A stretch of DNA of 64,000 nucleotides from Streptomyces sp. B1I3. Lineage in GTDB: Bacteria > Actinomycetota > Actinomycetes > Streptomycetales > Streptomycetaceae. A model generated the notes under the pieces. The model made no database searches. It had not been told where the DNA came from and worked only from the letters and a program-made list of their open reading frames with translations. The position numbers and the translations under genes were made by a program. This document shows, one piece after another, positions 8,129-17,665 of this stretch (within the stretch, counting starts at the first letter, position 1; the number at the start of each line of letters is the position of its first letter). The stretch is taken from contig NZ_JAUSYD010000001.1 in NCBI RefSeq assembly GCF_030816615.1, forward strand, positions 1,178,001-1,242,000, given 5' to 3'.

Positions 8129-8619
8129 CGCTCACTCCACTTCGCCAGGAAACGGCGCGCGACCCACGCGCCGGTGCTCACCGCGGACAGTGCGGCGGCA
8201 AGGGTTGCTGCCAGGTAGGTGAGGGCCAGGCCCGCGTGCCCGTCGCCGACCAGTCGCTCGATGTCCACGCTGTAGGTGGAGAACGTGGTGAAACCACCCA
8301 GCACGCCGGTGCCGAAGAACGGCCGCAGCAGCCGGTGTACCGGGAACACCTCGGTCACCGCGACCAGGAAGACCCCGATCACCAGGCATCCCACCGCGTT
8401 GACCGTCATGGTCGTCCAGGGGAACGCGCCCGCGTCCGTCGGCCATAGCCGGGCCGCCTCGAAGCGGGCGACGGCACCGAGTGCGCCGCCCACCGCGATA
8501 ACGGCGAGCACGTCGAGGTGCGGACGCAACGGACCGTGGCGCCGGGCCGTGGCCCCGGGAACGGCGTCGGGTCCGGTCGGCTGCGCCACCCTCGGCAGGT
8601 CGGTCTCTTCCGGAGGCAT
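8125..8619 (-). CDS. crcB: CrcB/Fluc fluoride channel subunit
   Basis: This 164-residue protein has a non-conserved N-terminal region of about 35 residues and then four helices with the CrcB motifs: [39 protein letters not shown] (where the Asn lines the pore) and [19 protein letters not shown]. The start is the ATG at 8619 behind GGAGAGGGT. Two crcB genes in one operon usually form a heterodimeric channel, so loss of the downstream copy (if real) would disable the pair unless this one can homodimerise. Confidence 0.92.
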   Translation of the reverse strand: MPPEETDLPRVAQPTGPDAVPGATARRHGPLRPHLDVLAVIAVGGALGAVARFEAARLWPTDAGAFPWTTMTVNAVGCLVIGVFLVAVTEVFPVHRLLRPFFGTGVLGGFTTFSTYSVDIERLVGDGHAGLALTYLAATLAAALSAVSTGAWVARRFLAKWSER

Positions 8620-9060
8620 ACCCTCTCCTACACGTGGTTCCACTTCCGCGTAAGCGGAGGCGGCCTGTCACGAGTAGGGGCCGTCGGCAGTGGATGCCAC
8701 GGTCCGGGTACGGCGGGCCCCACCGCCGCGCGGCACCATGGATACCGCAGGGCGTCCAGCATAGCGGGCCGCGCCATCCGGACGGGGCCGTGCCGGTTCG
8801 GCGCCGGGCCCCGTGTCGGGACGCCCATGGTCACGCGCTGGGGTTCGCGGTGTTCGGATCACTCTTTTCGGCCCACGACCGGCGCGGGGTACGGCAGATA
8901 CCCGCGCAGGGCGTGGTCGATCGGGCCGGCAGCATCGGCGCCGGGGCCCGCGAGCCATTCCCGCCAGGGAGTCGTCGCTGCCCCGTCGGTCTCCTGGCTC
9001 ACCCGCCCAGGTGTCCGTCGGCGTTCCCATGGCCGCGCGCGCAGCGCCCGGTGACGGGGC
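8620..9060. other. Intergenic stretch upstream of the crcB operon, no gene recognised
   Basis: These 441 bp hold the crcB operon promoter and the 3' side of thpR. Several short frames are open, but none has a ribosome site together with a recognisable protein. I looked for the conserved fluoride-riboswitch core in front of the 8619 start and did not find it. A small inverted repeat (CCGC/GCGG) lies at about 8648-8662 just before the ribosome site. Confidence 0.5.
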
Positions 9061-9645
9061 TCATCCGGCGCTGCCGAATTTCCAGGCTTCGACGTCACGG
9101 TAGTGGATCGGCCCCGGGCGGCGCCCGGTGTTGCTGCCGACCAGGTGCAGACGCTCCGCCTCCCAGGTACGGCCGGTGAACGCGGACAGTCCTGCGGCGG
9201 CCTGTACCACGCTGGAAGCGTCGCCGCGCCGGGAGCGGGCGAGCGTCAGGTGGGGGTTCAGCGGCCTGTCCATGAAGGTGACTCCGTGCTCCCGGACCAG
9301 CGCACGCACGTCCCCGGCGAGCGACCGCAGTCCGTCGAGGTCCCCGCCGATCCCGCTCCACAGCACGCGCTCGTCGAAGTGCCCGCCGCCACTCAGGGCC
9401 AGACGCAGAGGACGGCGCCGTGCCGCGAGTTCCGCCAGCGGCGGCCGCAGGAGCGAAACGGCTGACGTAGGCAGCTCCCCGAGGAACGCCAGGGTGAGGT
9501 GCCAGTCCTCGATGCGGTTCCACCGCATGCCCGGATAGGCGTCATAGGCAGGCCGCAGCGCCCGCGCCAACTCCTCCTTCGCGTCGTCGGGCGGAGCAAG
9601 GGCTATGAAGACGCGGACGGTCGCGGCCTGGATCTGCTCGTGCAC
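9061..9645 (-). CDS. thpR: RNA 2',3'-cyclic phosphodiesterase (ThpR/LigT)
   Basis: This 194-residue protein carries the two HxTx catalytic motifs of the 2H phosphoesterase superfamily: WHLTLAFLGEL near residue 49 and NPHLTLARSRRG near residue 136. The N-terminus (VRVFIALAPPDDAKEELARA) and overall length are normal for ThpR. The enzyme opens 2',3'-cyclic phosphates of RNA and may act in tRNA or RNA repair. The GTG start at 9645 follows AGGAAG at good distance. It stands alone, with debris on its upstream side. Confidence 0.93.
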   Translation of the reverse strand: MHEQIQAATVRVFIALAPPDDAKEELARALRPAYDAYPGMRWNRIEDWHLTLAFLGELPTSAVSLLRPPLAELAARRRPLRLALSGGGHFDERVLWSGIGGDLDGLRSLAGDVRALVREHGVTFMDRPLNPHLTLARSRRGDASSVVQAAAGLSAFTGRTWEAERLHLVGSNTGRRPGPIHYRDVEAWKFGSAG

Positions 9646-10004
9646 AGAGGACTTCCTACACCACCGACGTCAACTGCTGCTGTGGCCCTCCAGGTCAGCG
9701 GTGGTTACCGGAACCGTCGCTGCGCCCTCCCGCTCCATGCCGTCGCCGACCCGCCGGCGCATCTCCCGCGCCGCGACTTGGTCGGGCGTTCGGAGCGGCC
9801 TGCGGCCTCTCGCCAGCTCGGGCAGGTCGGCATCGGGATCGAAAGCCGTGGTGGAGGCGGGCGATCGAGCGCGGCAGTCCGATCCCGGCTGCCTTCGTCA
9901 GGGGGCAGGACGTGACCATCCCTGCGACATACGGAGGTATTCCCGTGTCACCCACCAGTTGTTTCTCTTGTTTCTCATGGATCTCGAAGTGGTCCAGTCA
10001 GCCG
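9646..10004. other. Intergenic stretch, no intact gene
   Basis: These 359 bp separate thpR from a decayed toxin fragment. The minus strand shows an 86-residue open frame (9695-9955) with no recognisable domain and an Arg/Ala/Gly composition like that of shadow frames. It may hold further eroded sequence of the toxin region downstream of the fragment's stop, but I cannot identify it. Confidence 0.4.
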
Positions 10005-10238
10005 TCAGGAATTCTCCGCTGCTGCGGCGTTCCAATCCTGAATCTGCTGCAGCCCACGCAGAACGATTTTCGGCTTCACCGGATCATTGCCGGCATTGTG
10101 CACCAGGACTGGCGTGTCACCCGCCGGCAGATAGTACGTATGCAGGCCATCGACCGTGAGGTTGTACGTGCGGGCGTGCTGGGTGAACGCGCGGTTGGCC
10201 GTGACGACGGTGTCGCCCTCGTCGGTGAGCAGGGTCAT
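10005..10238 (-). pseudogene. C-terminal remnant of a HINT-domain polymorphic toxin
   Basis: The readable part is DEGDTVVTANRAFTQHARTY, then NLTVDGLHTYYLPAGDTPVL and VHNAGNDPVKPKIVLRG. This is the end of a pretoxin HINT (intein-like) domain, where the HTYYLPAG...PVLVHN motif precedes the cleavage asparagine, followed by the start of a variable toxin domain that stops after about 25 residues. The parent proteins (RHS/YD or WapA-type) are over 1000 residues long, and nothing of the delivery part is present. Upstream the frame dissolves into unrelated sequence. The fragment marks an old toxin locus that was lost by deletion, possibly aided by the mobile element 360 bp away. Confidence 0.8.
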
Positions 10239-10602
10239 GCCCGAGGTTGCCCGGACTGTCGGTGTGGTGCGGTGTGCAGCGGCCTGTGAGCACCACGGCA
10301 TACCGCTTGTGGCTTCCCGGCCCTTCGCGACCTTCTGACAGACCGGTGCCTCCCGGCGCCTTCGGGCGGCATGGGCGCCCAGGCGCAACATCTCTCGCAT
10401 GTGTCGCTGTCGACGCCGAAACGTTTGCGGGAACCTACGTACGAAATGTCGCACGTCGTACCGATCAGGGCCGAGTCACACCACACTTGCTGCCGGAGTG
10501 GGGGTGGGCCGGCGCGAGCCGAACACTCACGCCGACGCCGAAGCCGTGGATCGGCGAGCAGATTTTCGGCGCCGTACTGCCGCGCCGCTGCCTTGCCCAC
10601 GA

Positions 10603-10783
10603 CTAGGGCGTGTTTCGAAAGTCCCGCCTGCCCGGGGGCGTCTGGCACGCACGCTCGCCGCGTTGTCGGGATCACCCCGATACACCCGGTATCGAGGCGA
10701 CCCTCCGCCTTGAGATCGCACGCACCAGACGCCCCCGGGCCTGCCCTTCGGGCAGACGACGCTACTTTCGAAACACGCCCTAG
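10603..10783. mobile_element. 181-bp inverted-repeat element (MITE-like, non-coding)
   Basis: Both ends carry a perfect 20-bp inverted repeat: CTAGGGCGTGTTTCGAAAGT at 10603-10622 and its reverse complement at 10764-10783. A second inverted pair built on CCCGGGGGCGTCTGG lies inside, so the element can fold into a long cruciform or hairpin. There is no transposase frame in it. The outer CTAG suggests insertion at a TA or CTAG target, as in some IS5- and IS630-related elements; the family is inference. It sits in a gene graveyard between the toxin remnant and another decayed gene, which fits a miniature transposable element. Confidence 0.85.
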
Positions 10784-10918
10784 GAGACCCGCCCACCGGC
10801 GCGACATCGTGGATCCGCTGATCGATGGCTGCCGTATGACCTGCCGGCTCACCGGCCGCGACGCGCAGGCCTGAGGGGACCCACCGCCCTTGGGGGCCAA
10901 GGCGCCGACATGCGGGCG

Positions 10919-11045
10919 ACGCGTCCGTGAGCTCCTCGCCCAGATCGACGAACGGCAGGTCGCAGGCCGCGAGGAAGGGGCCCGCCGGCCAAGCAGATCA
11001 CCCAGCTGACCGAGCAGCTCACGGCGCTCGCCAATCTGTCCACGA
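10919..11045 (+). pseudogene. Remnant of a small coiled-coil protein gene
   Basis: Reading on the plus strand, one frame gives RVRELLAQIDERQVAGREEG and, after a one-base shift near 10989, a second frame gives KQITQLTEQLTALANLSTN. Joined, they form a heptad-patterned coiled coil. The frame is then lost. I believe similar small coiled-coil genes accompany insertion sequences in Streptomyces, but I cannot name the family. The frameshift and missing ends mark it as decayed. Confidence 0.5.
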
Positions 11046-11243
11046 ACAGTTCCTCCCCCTTTGGCCTTGGCAAGCTGTCAGGCGGACCGGAAACACTCCG
11101 GAACTGCGCGATACAGCTCGCCGGTCCGACGGTTGCACGGGGAAGAGGAGCTGAGTAAGAGGCGTCACGCTCGTCCTGGCCCCCGGCCCTACGACGTCCG
11201 CCGATGGCGGCGCCGAGGGTTCACCGTCCGACTCACCCGATCC

Positions 11244-11254
11244 CGAAAGTTTCG
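11244..11254. promoter_or_regulatory. Xylanase-type operator CGAAAGTTTCG
   Basis: This is an 11-bp palindrome with a single central base, about 340 bp upstream of the xylanase start. Xylanase promoters in Streptomyces carry palindromes of the form CGAAANTTTCG, which bind a repressor and mediate xylan induction. An AT-rich stretch follows immediately (11255-11275), unlike the rest of the region. The distance to the gene is large, so the transcript may have a long leader, or the site may act from afar. Confidence 0.65.
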
Positions 11255-11544
11255 AACGAAGAACAAAAACTTTTGCTGCGGGAGTATTGACGATGCACCG
11301 TCAGCACCTCAATCATTCCTGTCTGAGAAACCGGCCGCAGTTCGATACTTCGAACCGCACCGGCCTTGAGATACCCGTGCCGCACGGTAGATCCACGCAC
11401 AACTGCACTGCAGATCCGCGCACCAGAACACCCGTGCCACCCGTTTCGTTCCGGTGAGGTTCGCACCAGCGCATTTTGGCTCTTCACGCAGTCCGGCCCG
11501 CCCCGCCCGCCCGCACGTCTGCCGAATGGGAGCGGACGACGTAA

Positions 11545-13023
<1,479 letters not shown>

Positions 13024-13054
13024 TGGGACCTGCCACAAACGAAAGGGCGAACCG

Positions 13055-13294
13055 ATGACGGCCTACGGTGCCGCTTCTGCCGCCCCTCCAGGAAAACATC
13101 GTTGATGGTCCGGGGTCGCCGCCGTGGTGGCGGCGACCCTCGCGATCGGCATGCTCGCCGCGGTGAATCCGGCGCCCGCCGAGGCGGCGACGGTGGACAA
13201 CGGATACAACCAGCAGTTCCGCTCCGCCGACCCCGACGCGGGCGACGCCCGGCTGATCAACCGAGCCCGGGCCACTGGGGCCACCTCTTGGTAG
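13055..13294 (+). pseudogene. Truncated secreted-protein gene with in-frame stop
   Basis: An ATG at 13055 with GAAAGGG upstream opens a frame that meets TGA at 13103-13105. The same frame then continues with a clear signal peptide (VAAVVAATLAIGMLAAVNPA followed by PAEAA and a likely cut before TVDNG) and a short mature part (YNQQFRSADPDAGDARL) before a stop at 13292. It follows the xylanase directly and may have been a partner polysaccharide-degrading enzyme. The mature part is too short for me to name a family. Confidence 0.6.
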
Positions 13295-13563
13295 GACGCC
13301 TCCGGGCGCTCGTCAGAACCGCCTGCACCGGGCTCGTTCCCCGCACGGCGGGGCCCCGCGGCCCTGTGAAGGTCTGCATGCCAAGAAGGCCGCGGCAACC
13401 GCAGGACAGGGGGCCGGTCAGGAAGGAAGCGGGCGGGGCCGCGGCACCGCCGACCGTCCCCCTCGGGAGGGCCCGTCGACAGCCGCCCACAGACGGTCCC
13501 TCTCCTCGCCCGGCACGTCACCCACCCTCCGGGCGAGCTGCTCGAAATCTCTCCTGCCCTCCG
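13295..13563. other. Short intergenic stretch, no intact gene
   Basis: This lies between the secreted-protein relic and the end of the hydrolase gene. On the minus strand a frame ending at 13418 contains RRDFEQLARRVGDVPGEERD, which looks protein-like, but it has no credible start of its own and overlaps the hydrolase end, so I do not call it a gene. It could be another fragment. Confidence 0.35.
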
Positions 13564-14760
13564 TCAGCGCTCGCCCGCAAGGTCGACTTCTTCGCGGTGC
13601 ACCGGTGCCGCATCCGTCACCTTCGGACGACGCCACGGACGTGCCACGGGCGCCGACACCGCACGCCACCAAGGGTCCGCGGGGAGCTCCCCTGCCGGTT
13701 CGAAGGGCTCACCCGGCCGGGGAAACGCCACCGCCTGCCCCGCCTCCTCGGCGGCGTCCATCATCCACTCACCGGGCTCGGCCCACGGGTGCGGAGCGAG
13801 GTTGAAGGTGCCCCAGTGGATCGGCAGCAGAGCACCGGACGGCCGACCGCCCTGGAGGTCGAGATGTGCTCGCACACCCTCCGCGGGCGTCATGTGGATG
13901 TCGGGCCAGTACTCCGAGTAGGCACCGACCTGGATCATCGTCGCGTCGAACGGGCCGTGCTCCGCTCCGATCTTCTGGAAACCGGAGAAGTAGCCTGTGT
14001 CCCCGCTGTGGTAGACGCGGTGCTCCGGGCCGGCCACGGCCCACGACGCCCAGAGCGTGTGCTGCTGGTTGCGCAGTCCCCGGCCGCAGAAGTGGCGCGC
14101 AGGGGTGGCGGTCAGGCTGAGGCCCGCGACGTGCGCGGTCTCGTTCCAGTCGAGCTCGTGGACGCGGTCGTGAGGAACCCCCCACGCCTCCAGATGGGCA
14201 CCGACCCCGAGCGGTACCGCGAAGACCGTGTCCGTGCTGGTCAGGGCCTTGATCGTGGGCAGATCGAGGTGGTCGTAGTGGTCGTGGGAGATCACGACGA
14301 CGTCGACGGACCCCAGAGCGGCCGACGGCAGCGGCACGGGGTGCAGCCTCTTCGGGCCGGCGAAGGCGAACGGCGAGCAGCGGTCGCCCCAGACCGGATC
14401 GAACAGGACCCGGCTGCCGTCGATCTCGGCGAGCACCGTCGAGTGGCCCATCCAGGTCAGCCGCAGGCCGGTGGTGGGCGGCTTCGCGAGGTCGGCGAGT
14501 GTGGTGGCGTGGACGGGCACCGTGCCGGTCGGGGACCTGCGGGCCCGCTCCTCCCGGCGGAAGTAGACCTGGGCGAATTCGAGCATGGAGCCGGAGGGCC
14601 TGGTGCGGGCACCCTCCGGGTTCTGGAACACCCCGTCGGCGAAGTTGGGTGAGCGGCGTATGCGCTCCATCCGCGCGCCGTCCGGGTCCGCGCCGAAGGC
14701 GTCGGGGCGCAGCGCGCGGAGTCTGGTGCGGAGCGAAGGATGAGGTGCGGCGCCGGTCAC
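13564..14760 (-). CDS. Metallo-beta-lactamase-fold hydrolase (NAPE-PLD/UlaG-like)
   Basis: This is a 398-residue protein. Residues 100-335 form an MBL fold with TWMGHSTVLAEIDGSRVLFD, the zinc motif SHDHYDHLD (HxHxDH), HFCGRG, HSGDTGYF and LPIHWGTFNLAPHPW. The arrangement with a long N-terminal region and the P-W-A-E-P end is that of the NAPE-phospholipase-D-like and lactonase-like MBL group, which act on phosphodiesters or lactones; the real substrate is unknown. The GTG start at 14760 has AGGAG. The last 60 residues are variable and Pro/Arg-rich. It is read with the PPOX gene upstream, 51 bp apart. Confidence 0.85.
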   Translation of the reverse strand: MTGAAPHPSLRTRLRALRPDAFGADPDGARMERIRRSPNFADGVFQNPEGARTRPSGSMLEFAQVYFRREERARRSPTGTVPVHATTLADLAKPPTTGLRLTWMGHSTVLAEIDGSRVLFDPVWGDRCSPFAFAGPKRLHPVPLPSAALGSVDVVVISHDHYDHLDLPTIKALTSTDTVFAVPLGVGAHLEAWGVPHDRVHELDWNETAHVAGLSLTATPARHFCGRGLRNQQHTLWASWAVAGPEHRVYHSGDTGYFSGFQKIGAEHGPFDATMIQVGAYSEYWPDIHMTPAEGVRAHLDLQGGRPSGALLPIHWGTFNLAPHPWAEPGEWMMDAAEEAGQAVAFPRPGEPFEPAGELPADPWWRAVSAPVARPWRRPKVTDAAPVHREEVDLAGER

Positions 14761-14811
14761 AAACGTCTCCTGAACAGTGGGTGTCGTCTCATTATGGTCG
14801 GCGGACCCGGC

Positions 14812-15252
14812 TCATGCGCGGGCCTGGCCGTACACGTGCTCGATGTGCAGGGTCAGGACCACTCTGCGGTCCTCGACCATCACCCGTCGGTATTCGTCCC
14901 AGTCCGGGTGCTCGCCCCGTACGTCCCGGTAGAGGGCAACCAGTTGTTCCACCGTCGCGTCGTGAGGGTCGGCGGCGGGGGGAGTCAGCTCGGCCCTGGC
15001 GTCGACGACCGTCCAGGCCCATCGGTCGTCGCTGGTGACGTGGTAACCGGCGCGTGGGTCACGGCGGAGGTTGCGGGTCTTGGCCCGGCCCTCCGTGACG
15101 GACACGCGGATCGCCCTTTCGTCGGGGTAGTAGGCGTGGTTCACGTTGGACAGCTGGGGCCTGCCGTCCCGCTTGAGGGTGACCAGTACTCCGCCGTCGT
15201 ACGCGCCGAGGAGTCCCAGCAGTGCTTCGTCCCCGGATTCGATGTCCGTCAT
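14812..15252 (-). CDS. PPOX-class F420-dependent oxidoreductase
   Basis: This 146-residue protein has the split-barrel flavin/F420-binding fold: LVTLKRDGRPQLSNVNHAYY, IRVSVTEGRAKTRNLRRDPR and ease-of-recognition C-terminal VEDRRVVLTLHIEHVYG. The F420-dependent branch in Actinobacteria (often annotated TIGR03618) fits best. It would reduce an unknown small molecule with F420H2. The start at 15252 has GGAG eight bases upstream; a longer frame exists but crosses the promoter region. It is divergent from the TetR gene, which may regulate it. Confidence 0.85.
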   Translation of the reverse strand: MTDIESGDEALLGLLGAYDGGVLVTLKRDGRPQLSNVNHAYYPDERAIRVSVTEGRAKTRNLRRDPRAGYHVTSDDRWAWTVVDARAELTPPAADPHDATVEQLVALYRDVRGEHPDWDEYRRVMVEDRRVVLTLHIEHVYGQARA

Positions 15253-15418
15253 GCCGACTCCAACGTCCCTGCGGGTCGCGGGATTCCGCGTCCGGCGGCC
15301 GGTGGCGTCACCACGGGCCGGAGGCGCCGCCCGTGCCGCCTGCCCGCCCGTGCGGAGGGGGCCTGGCCGGTACGGGTGCGGCCGGTGCGCGGACCGGCAC
15401 ATTGGTTAGGGTGAGCCC

Positions 15419-16030
15419 GTGGCGAGAGTGCGGCTGAGTGTGGCGGAGCGACGTGAGGAGCTCCTGCGCGCTGCCGTCGAGCAGATCGAGGTGCGGGGTG
15501 TGGCCGCGGTACGGATCGCCGATGTGGCTTCCGTCCTCGGGGTGAGCAACGCGCTGGTGCTCTACCACTTCTCGTCCAAGGAGAAGCTCGTGGCGGCCGC
15601 CTTCTCGTACGCGGCGGAGGCCGACCTGGCCCACCTGCGCAAGCTGCTGACGCGCCGCACCACGGCGGTCCGGCGACTCAGGGCCGCCGTGCGCTGGTAC
15701 GCCCCCAGCGGCCAGGCCAAGGGCTGGCGACTCTGGATCGAGGGCTGGGCGGCCTCCCTGCGCGACCCGGCGCTGCGCGAGGTGGCCGGTGACCTCGACC
15801 AGCAGTGGAAGGCGGAGCTGGCCGAGGTCATCGAGGAGGGTGCCGCGGCGGGTGAGTTCCACTGCGACGACCCCGTGTCCGTGGCCTGGCGGCTCACCGC
15901 CCTCCTGGACGGCCTGGCCGTCCAGATGACGTCGTACGGCGGGACCCTCTCCCAGGCCACGATGGTGCGGTGGACCGAGGAGGCGCTCGCCCGGGAACTC
16001 GGCCTGGAGCACTCGGTCACCACGGGCTGA
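15419..16030 (+). CDS. TetR-family transcriptional regulator
   Basis: This 203-residue protein has an N-terminal HTH at about residues 8-55 (ELLRAAVEQIEVRGVAAVRI, then ADVASVLGVSNALVLYHFSS and KEKLVAAAFS), the TetR pattern. The C-terminal part (WIEGWAASLRDPALREVA, then WRLTALLDGLAVQM) resembles the BetI-like ligand domain. The GTG start at 15419 is close to a short AGGGTG site. It stands divergent to the PPOX-oxidoreductase gene with 166 bp between them, the usual arrangement for a TetR repressor and its target; the ligand is unknown. Confidence 0.9.
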   Translation: MARVRLSVAERREELLRAAVEQIEVRGVAAVRIADVASVLGVSNALVLYHFSSKEKLVAAAFSYAAEADLAHLRKLLTRRTTAVRRLRAAVRWYAPSGQAKGWRLWIEGWAASLRDPALREVAGDLDQQWKAELAEVIEEGAAAGEFHCDDPVSVAWRLTALLDGLAVQMTSYGGTLSQATMVRWTEEALARELGLEHSVTTG

Positions 16031-16106
16031 GCGCTGACACGCGGCGACCGGGGCGGTACGGCCCCAGCAGCCCTGACGCCGCCGTGTGCCGTGACGGCCC
16101 GCCCGG

Positions 16107-17108
16107 TCAGGTCTGGCGCAGCGGGGCGTAGGCGGCGCCGTCGAGTCCGAAGGTCCAGGCGACGCCCTCCTTCGCTGTCCGGATCCTGGGTGGGACGCGC
16201 AGCCAGTAGGTGCGGTGGGTCCCGTCCGGCTCGGGGGTCGAGTTGACGACTTCCACCATCACCACGTCCTCGTCGCCCTCCAACGCGATCCGCCACAGGA
16301 CACCGGTCTCGTCGCGGTGCACGGGCTCCGCGCCCGATTCGGCCAGGTAGCGGTCGTAGCCGTAGTACTCCAGCATCACGCGGCGCAGCTCCGCGTTCTC
16401 CTCGGCGCGTATTCCCTCGGGGGTCAGGTCCGGCAGCCCGTCGAGGAACTCGGGCGGGACGGGCATTCCCCGCCAGGCGTGCAGCGCGAAGCCGTCGCGG
16501 TAGGACAGGGCCGGGCCGTCGCCCCGGTCGAGCCGGCCCGCCTCGTCGCGGTGGAGGGCGACGGGCCGTTCGCTGATCACCACGGCGCGCTCGTAGGGCC
16601 ACCACCATCCGGCGTTCCTGGCGACCTCGGCCAGCCCCGTCAGCCGCTCGCCCCGGCCGTCGAAGGCGGCGAGCCAGGCCGCGTCGTGCTGGCCGAGGAC
16701 CGCGTCGAGCAGCACCATCCGCACGTCGGACTCGTCCTCCGGCACTGTGGCGAGTTCCGCGACGACGCCCGTCCGTATCCGGTCGGCCAGTCCGGCTGTG
16801 GTCTCCCAGAGCCGGGCGCCGGTGGCCGACCACAGCGCGGACCAACCGGCCGGGCCCAACTCGTCGTACACGCGGCGGCGTTCCTCCGCCCAAGGACGGG
16901 TGCGCACGTCCTCGCGCACCGAACGCCCGGCGTCGGTCAGCTTCTCCACCGCCTCGACCGCCGACCTGGGCGAGTCCGCCCAGACGATGCGCTCCGGTTC
17001 GGCGAGCCCGGCGATGCGGTAGGCGAGCCGCACCCCGTCCTCGGCGGCGCCCCGGTCGCCCTCGCCCGTCGCCGCCGCCACGGCCCGCCATCTGTCCACG
17101 TACTGCAT
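16107..17108 (-). CDS. DUF6745-like protein, downstream gene of a damage-promoter pair
   Basis: This is a 333-residue protein. The start is the ATG at 17108 behind GGGGAG. It is Trp-rich, with an N-terminal helical part (about 1-165) that includes WADSPRSAVEAVEKLTDAGR. The C-terminal part contains ALHAWRGMPVPPEFLDGLPD, then LRRVMLEYYGYDRYLAESGA and a VLWRIALEGDEDVVMVEVVN segment. I associate this C-terminal arrangement with the DUF6745 family, from memory. No catalytic motif is evident. It is the second gene behind a PafBC-like promoter, after the small gene at 17230-17556, and lies divergent from the STM4015 cassette. Confidence 0.7.
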   Translation of the reverse strand: MQYVDRWRAVAAATGEGDRGAAEDGVRLAYRIAGLAEPERIVWADSPRSAVEAVEKLTDAGRSVREDVRTRPWAEERRRVYDELGPAGWSALWSATGARLWETTAGLADRIRTGVVAELATVPEDESDVRMVLLDAVLGQHDAAWLAAFDGRGERLTGLAEVARNAGWWWPYERAVVISERPVALHRDEAGRLDRGDGPALSYRDGFALHAWRGMPVPPEFLDGLPDLTPEGIRAEENAELRRVMLEYYGYDRYLAESGAEPVHRDETGVLWRIALEGDEDVVMVEVVNSTPEPDGTHRTYWLRVPPRIRTAKEGVAWTFGLDGAAYAPLRQT

Positions 17109-17229
17109 CGGTCTCCCCGTCCCCTGTCGGTCCTGCCGTCCGTGCGCGCGTCGCCGCGTCGTCACGTTGCCGCGTCCTCGCGTCGCCCCTTCGTGCGAGC
17201 GCGCTCCGTCACCGCTCACCGCGGGGAGC

Positions 17230-17556
17230 TCAGTCCGCGACGACGCGCACCGCGCCCGGGGCGTACTCCCGCTGGCGCACCACGCGGAACCAGCCCTTCG
17301 GCAGCGCGATCGCGGCGTGCTCCTCGTGCACCACGCGCCCCCCTTCGGGGAGATGGAGCAGCATCGGGTCGAACGGCCCTGCCTCGCGCATCAACCGTCC
17401 CGGTCCCTGTACGGCGTGCGCGTGCCCGGTGACCTCACCCAGCGCCAGGACCAGCCGTCCCCGTCCGTCGCGCGGTTCACCCGGTACGTCGAGGAACCGT
17501 GCGGGAACCTCCGACTCGTCCAGCGCCACGATCAGCACATCGCCCTGCCGGTACAC
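17230..17556 (-). CDS. Small conserved protein, first gene behind a damage-type promoter
   Basis: This 108-residue protein is mostly beta-strand by pattern: VYRQGDVLIVALDESEVPAR, then RGRLVLALGEVTGHAHAVQG and PEGGRVVHEEHAAIALPKGW, ending FRVVRQREYAPGAVRVVAD. The GTG at 17556 has GGAGGGGAG in front and gives a compact protein; upstream codons of the same frame run through the promoter and are not credible. The HAH and HEEHA histidines could bind metal. Function unknown. It is followed after 121 bp by the DUF6745-like gene, its probable partner. Confidence 0.72.
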   Translation of the reverse strand: MYRQGDVLIVALDESEVPARFLDVPGEPRDGRGRLVLALGEVTGHAHAVQGPGRLMREAGPFDPMLLHLPEGGRVVHEEHAAIALPKGWFRVVRQREYAPGAVRVVAD

Positions 17557-17605
17557 AGACGTCTCCCCTCCGCGGCGGCACCCACCGTGCCGGCCACCGT
17601 GGAAA

Positions 17606-17628
17606 ACGCTACGACGAGGGACTGACAA
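17606..17628 (-). promoter_or_regulatory. PafBC-type (RecA-independent) DNA-damage promoter, minus strand
   Basis: Read on the minus strand, TTGTCAGTC is followed by exactly eight bases and then TAGCGT. The published actinobacterial motif (RecA-NDp, bound by PafBC) is TTGTCRGTG-N8-TANNNT, so every defining position fits except the last base of the left half. It ends about 50 bases before the GTG start of the small gene at 17556. The site forms an inverted pair with the plus-strand copy at 17666. Confidence 0.75.
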
Positions 17629-17665
17629 CCGGTCGCGCCCGGTCGCCGAGGGCCCGCCCACGCGG

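Noticed and set aside
8620..8720. Possible fluoride riboswitch before the crcB operon
   Set aside because: The conserved core of the fluoride (crcB) motif is not present; only a short hairpin is visible before the ribosome site.
8859..9098. 79-codon minus-strand frame between thpR and the crcB operon
   Set aside because: It has a plausible-looking C-terminal stretch but no clear start, and it overlaps thpR; not enough to call.
9695..9955. 86-codon minus-strand frame
   Set aside because: No ribosome site, no domain, and composition like other shadow frames.
13418..13672. 84-codon minus-strand frame beside the MBL-fold gene
   Set aside because: Contains a protein-like helix, but overlaps the hydrolase coding region and has no credible start.
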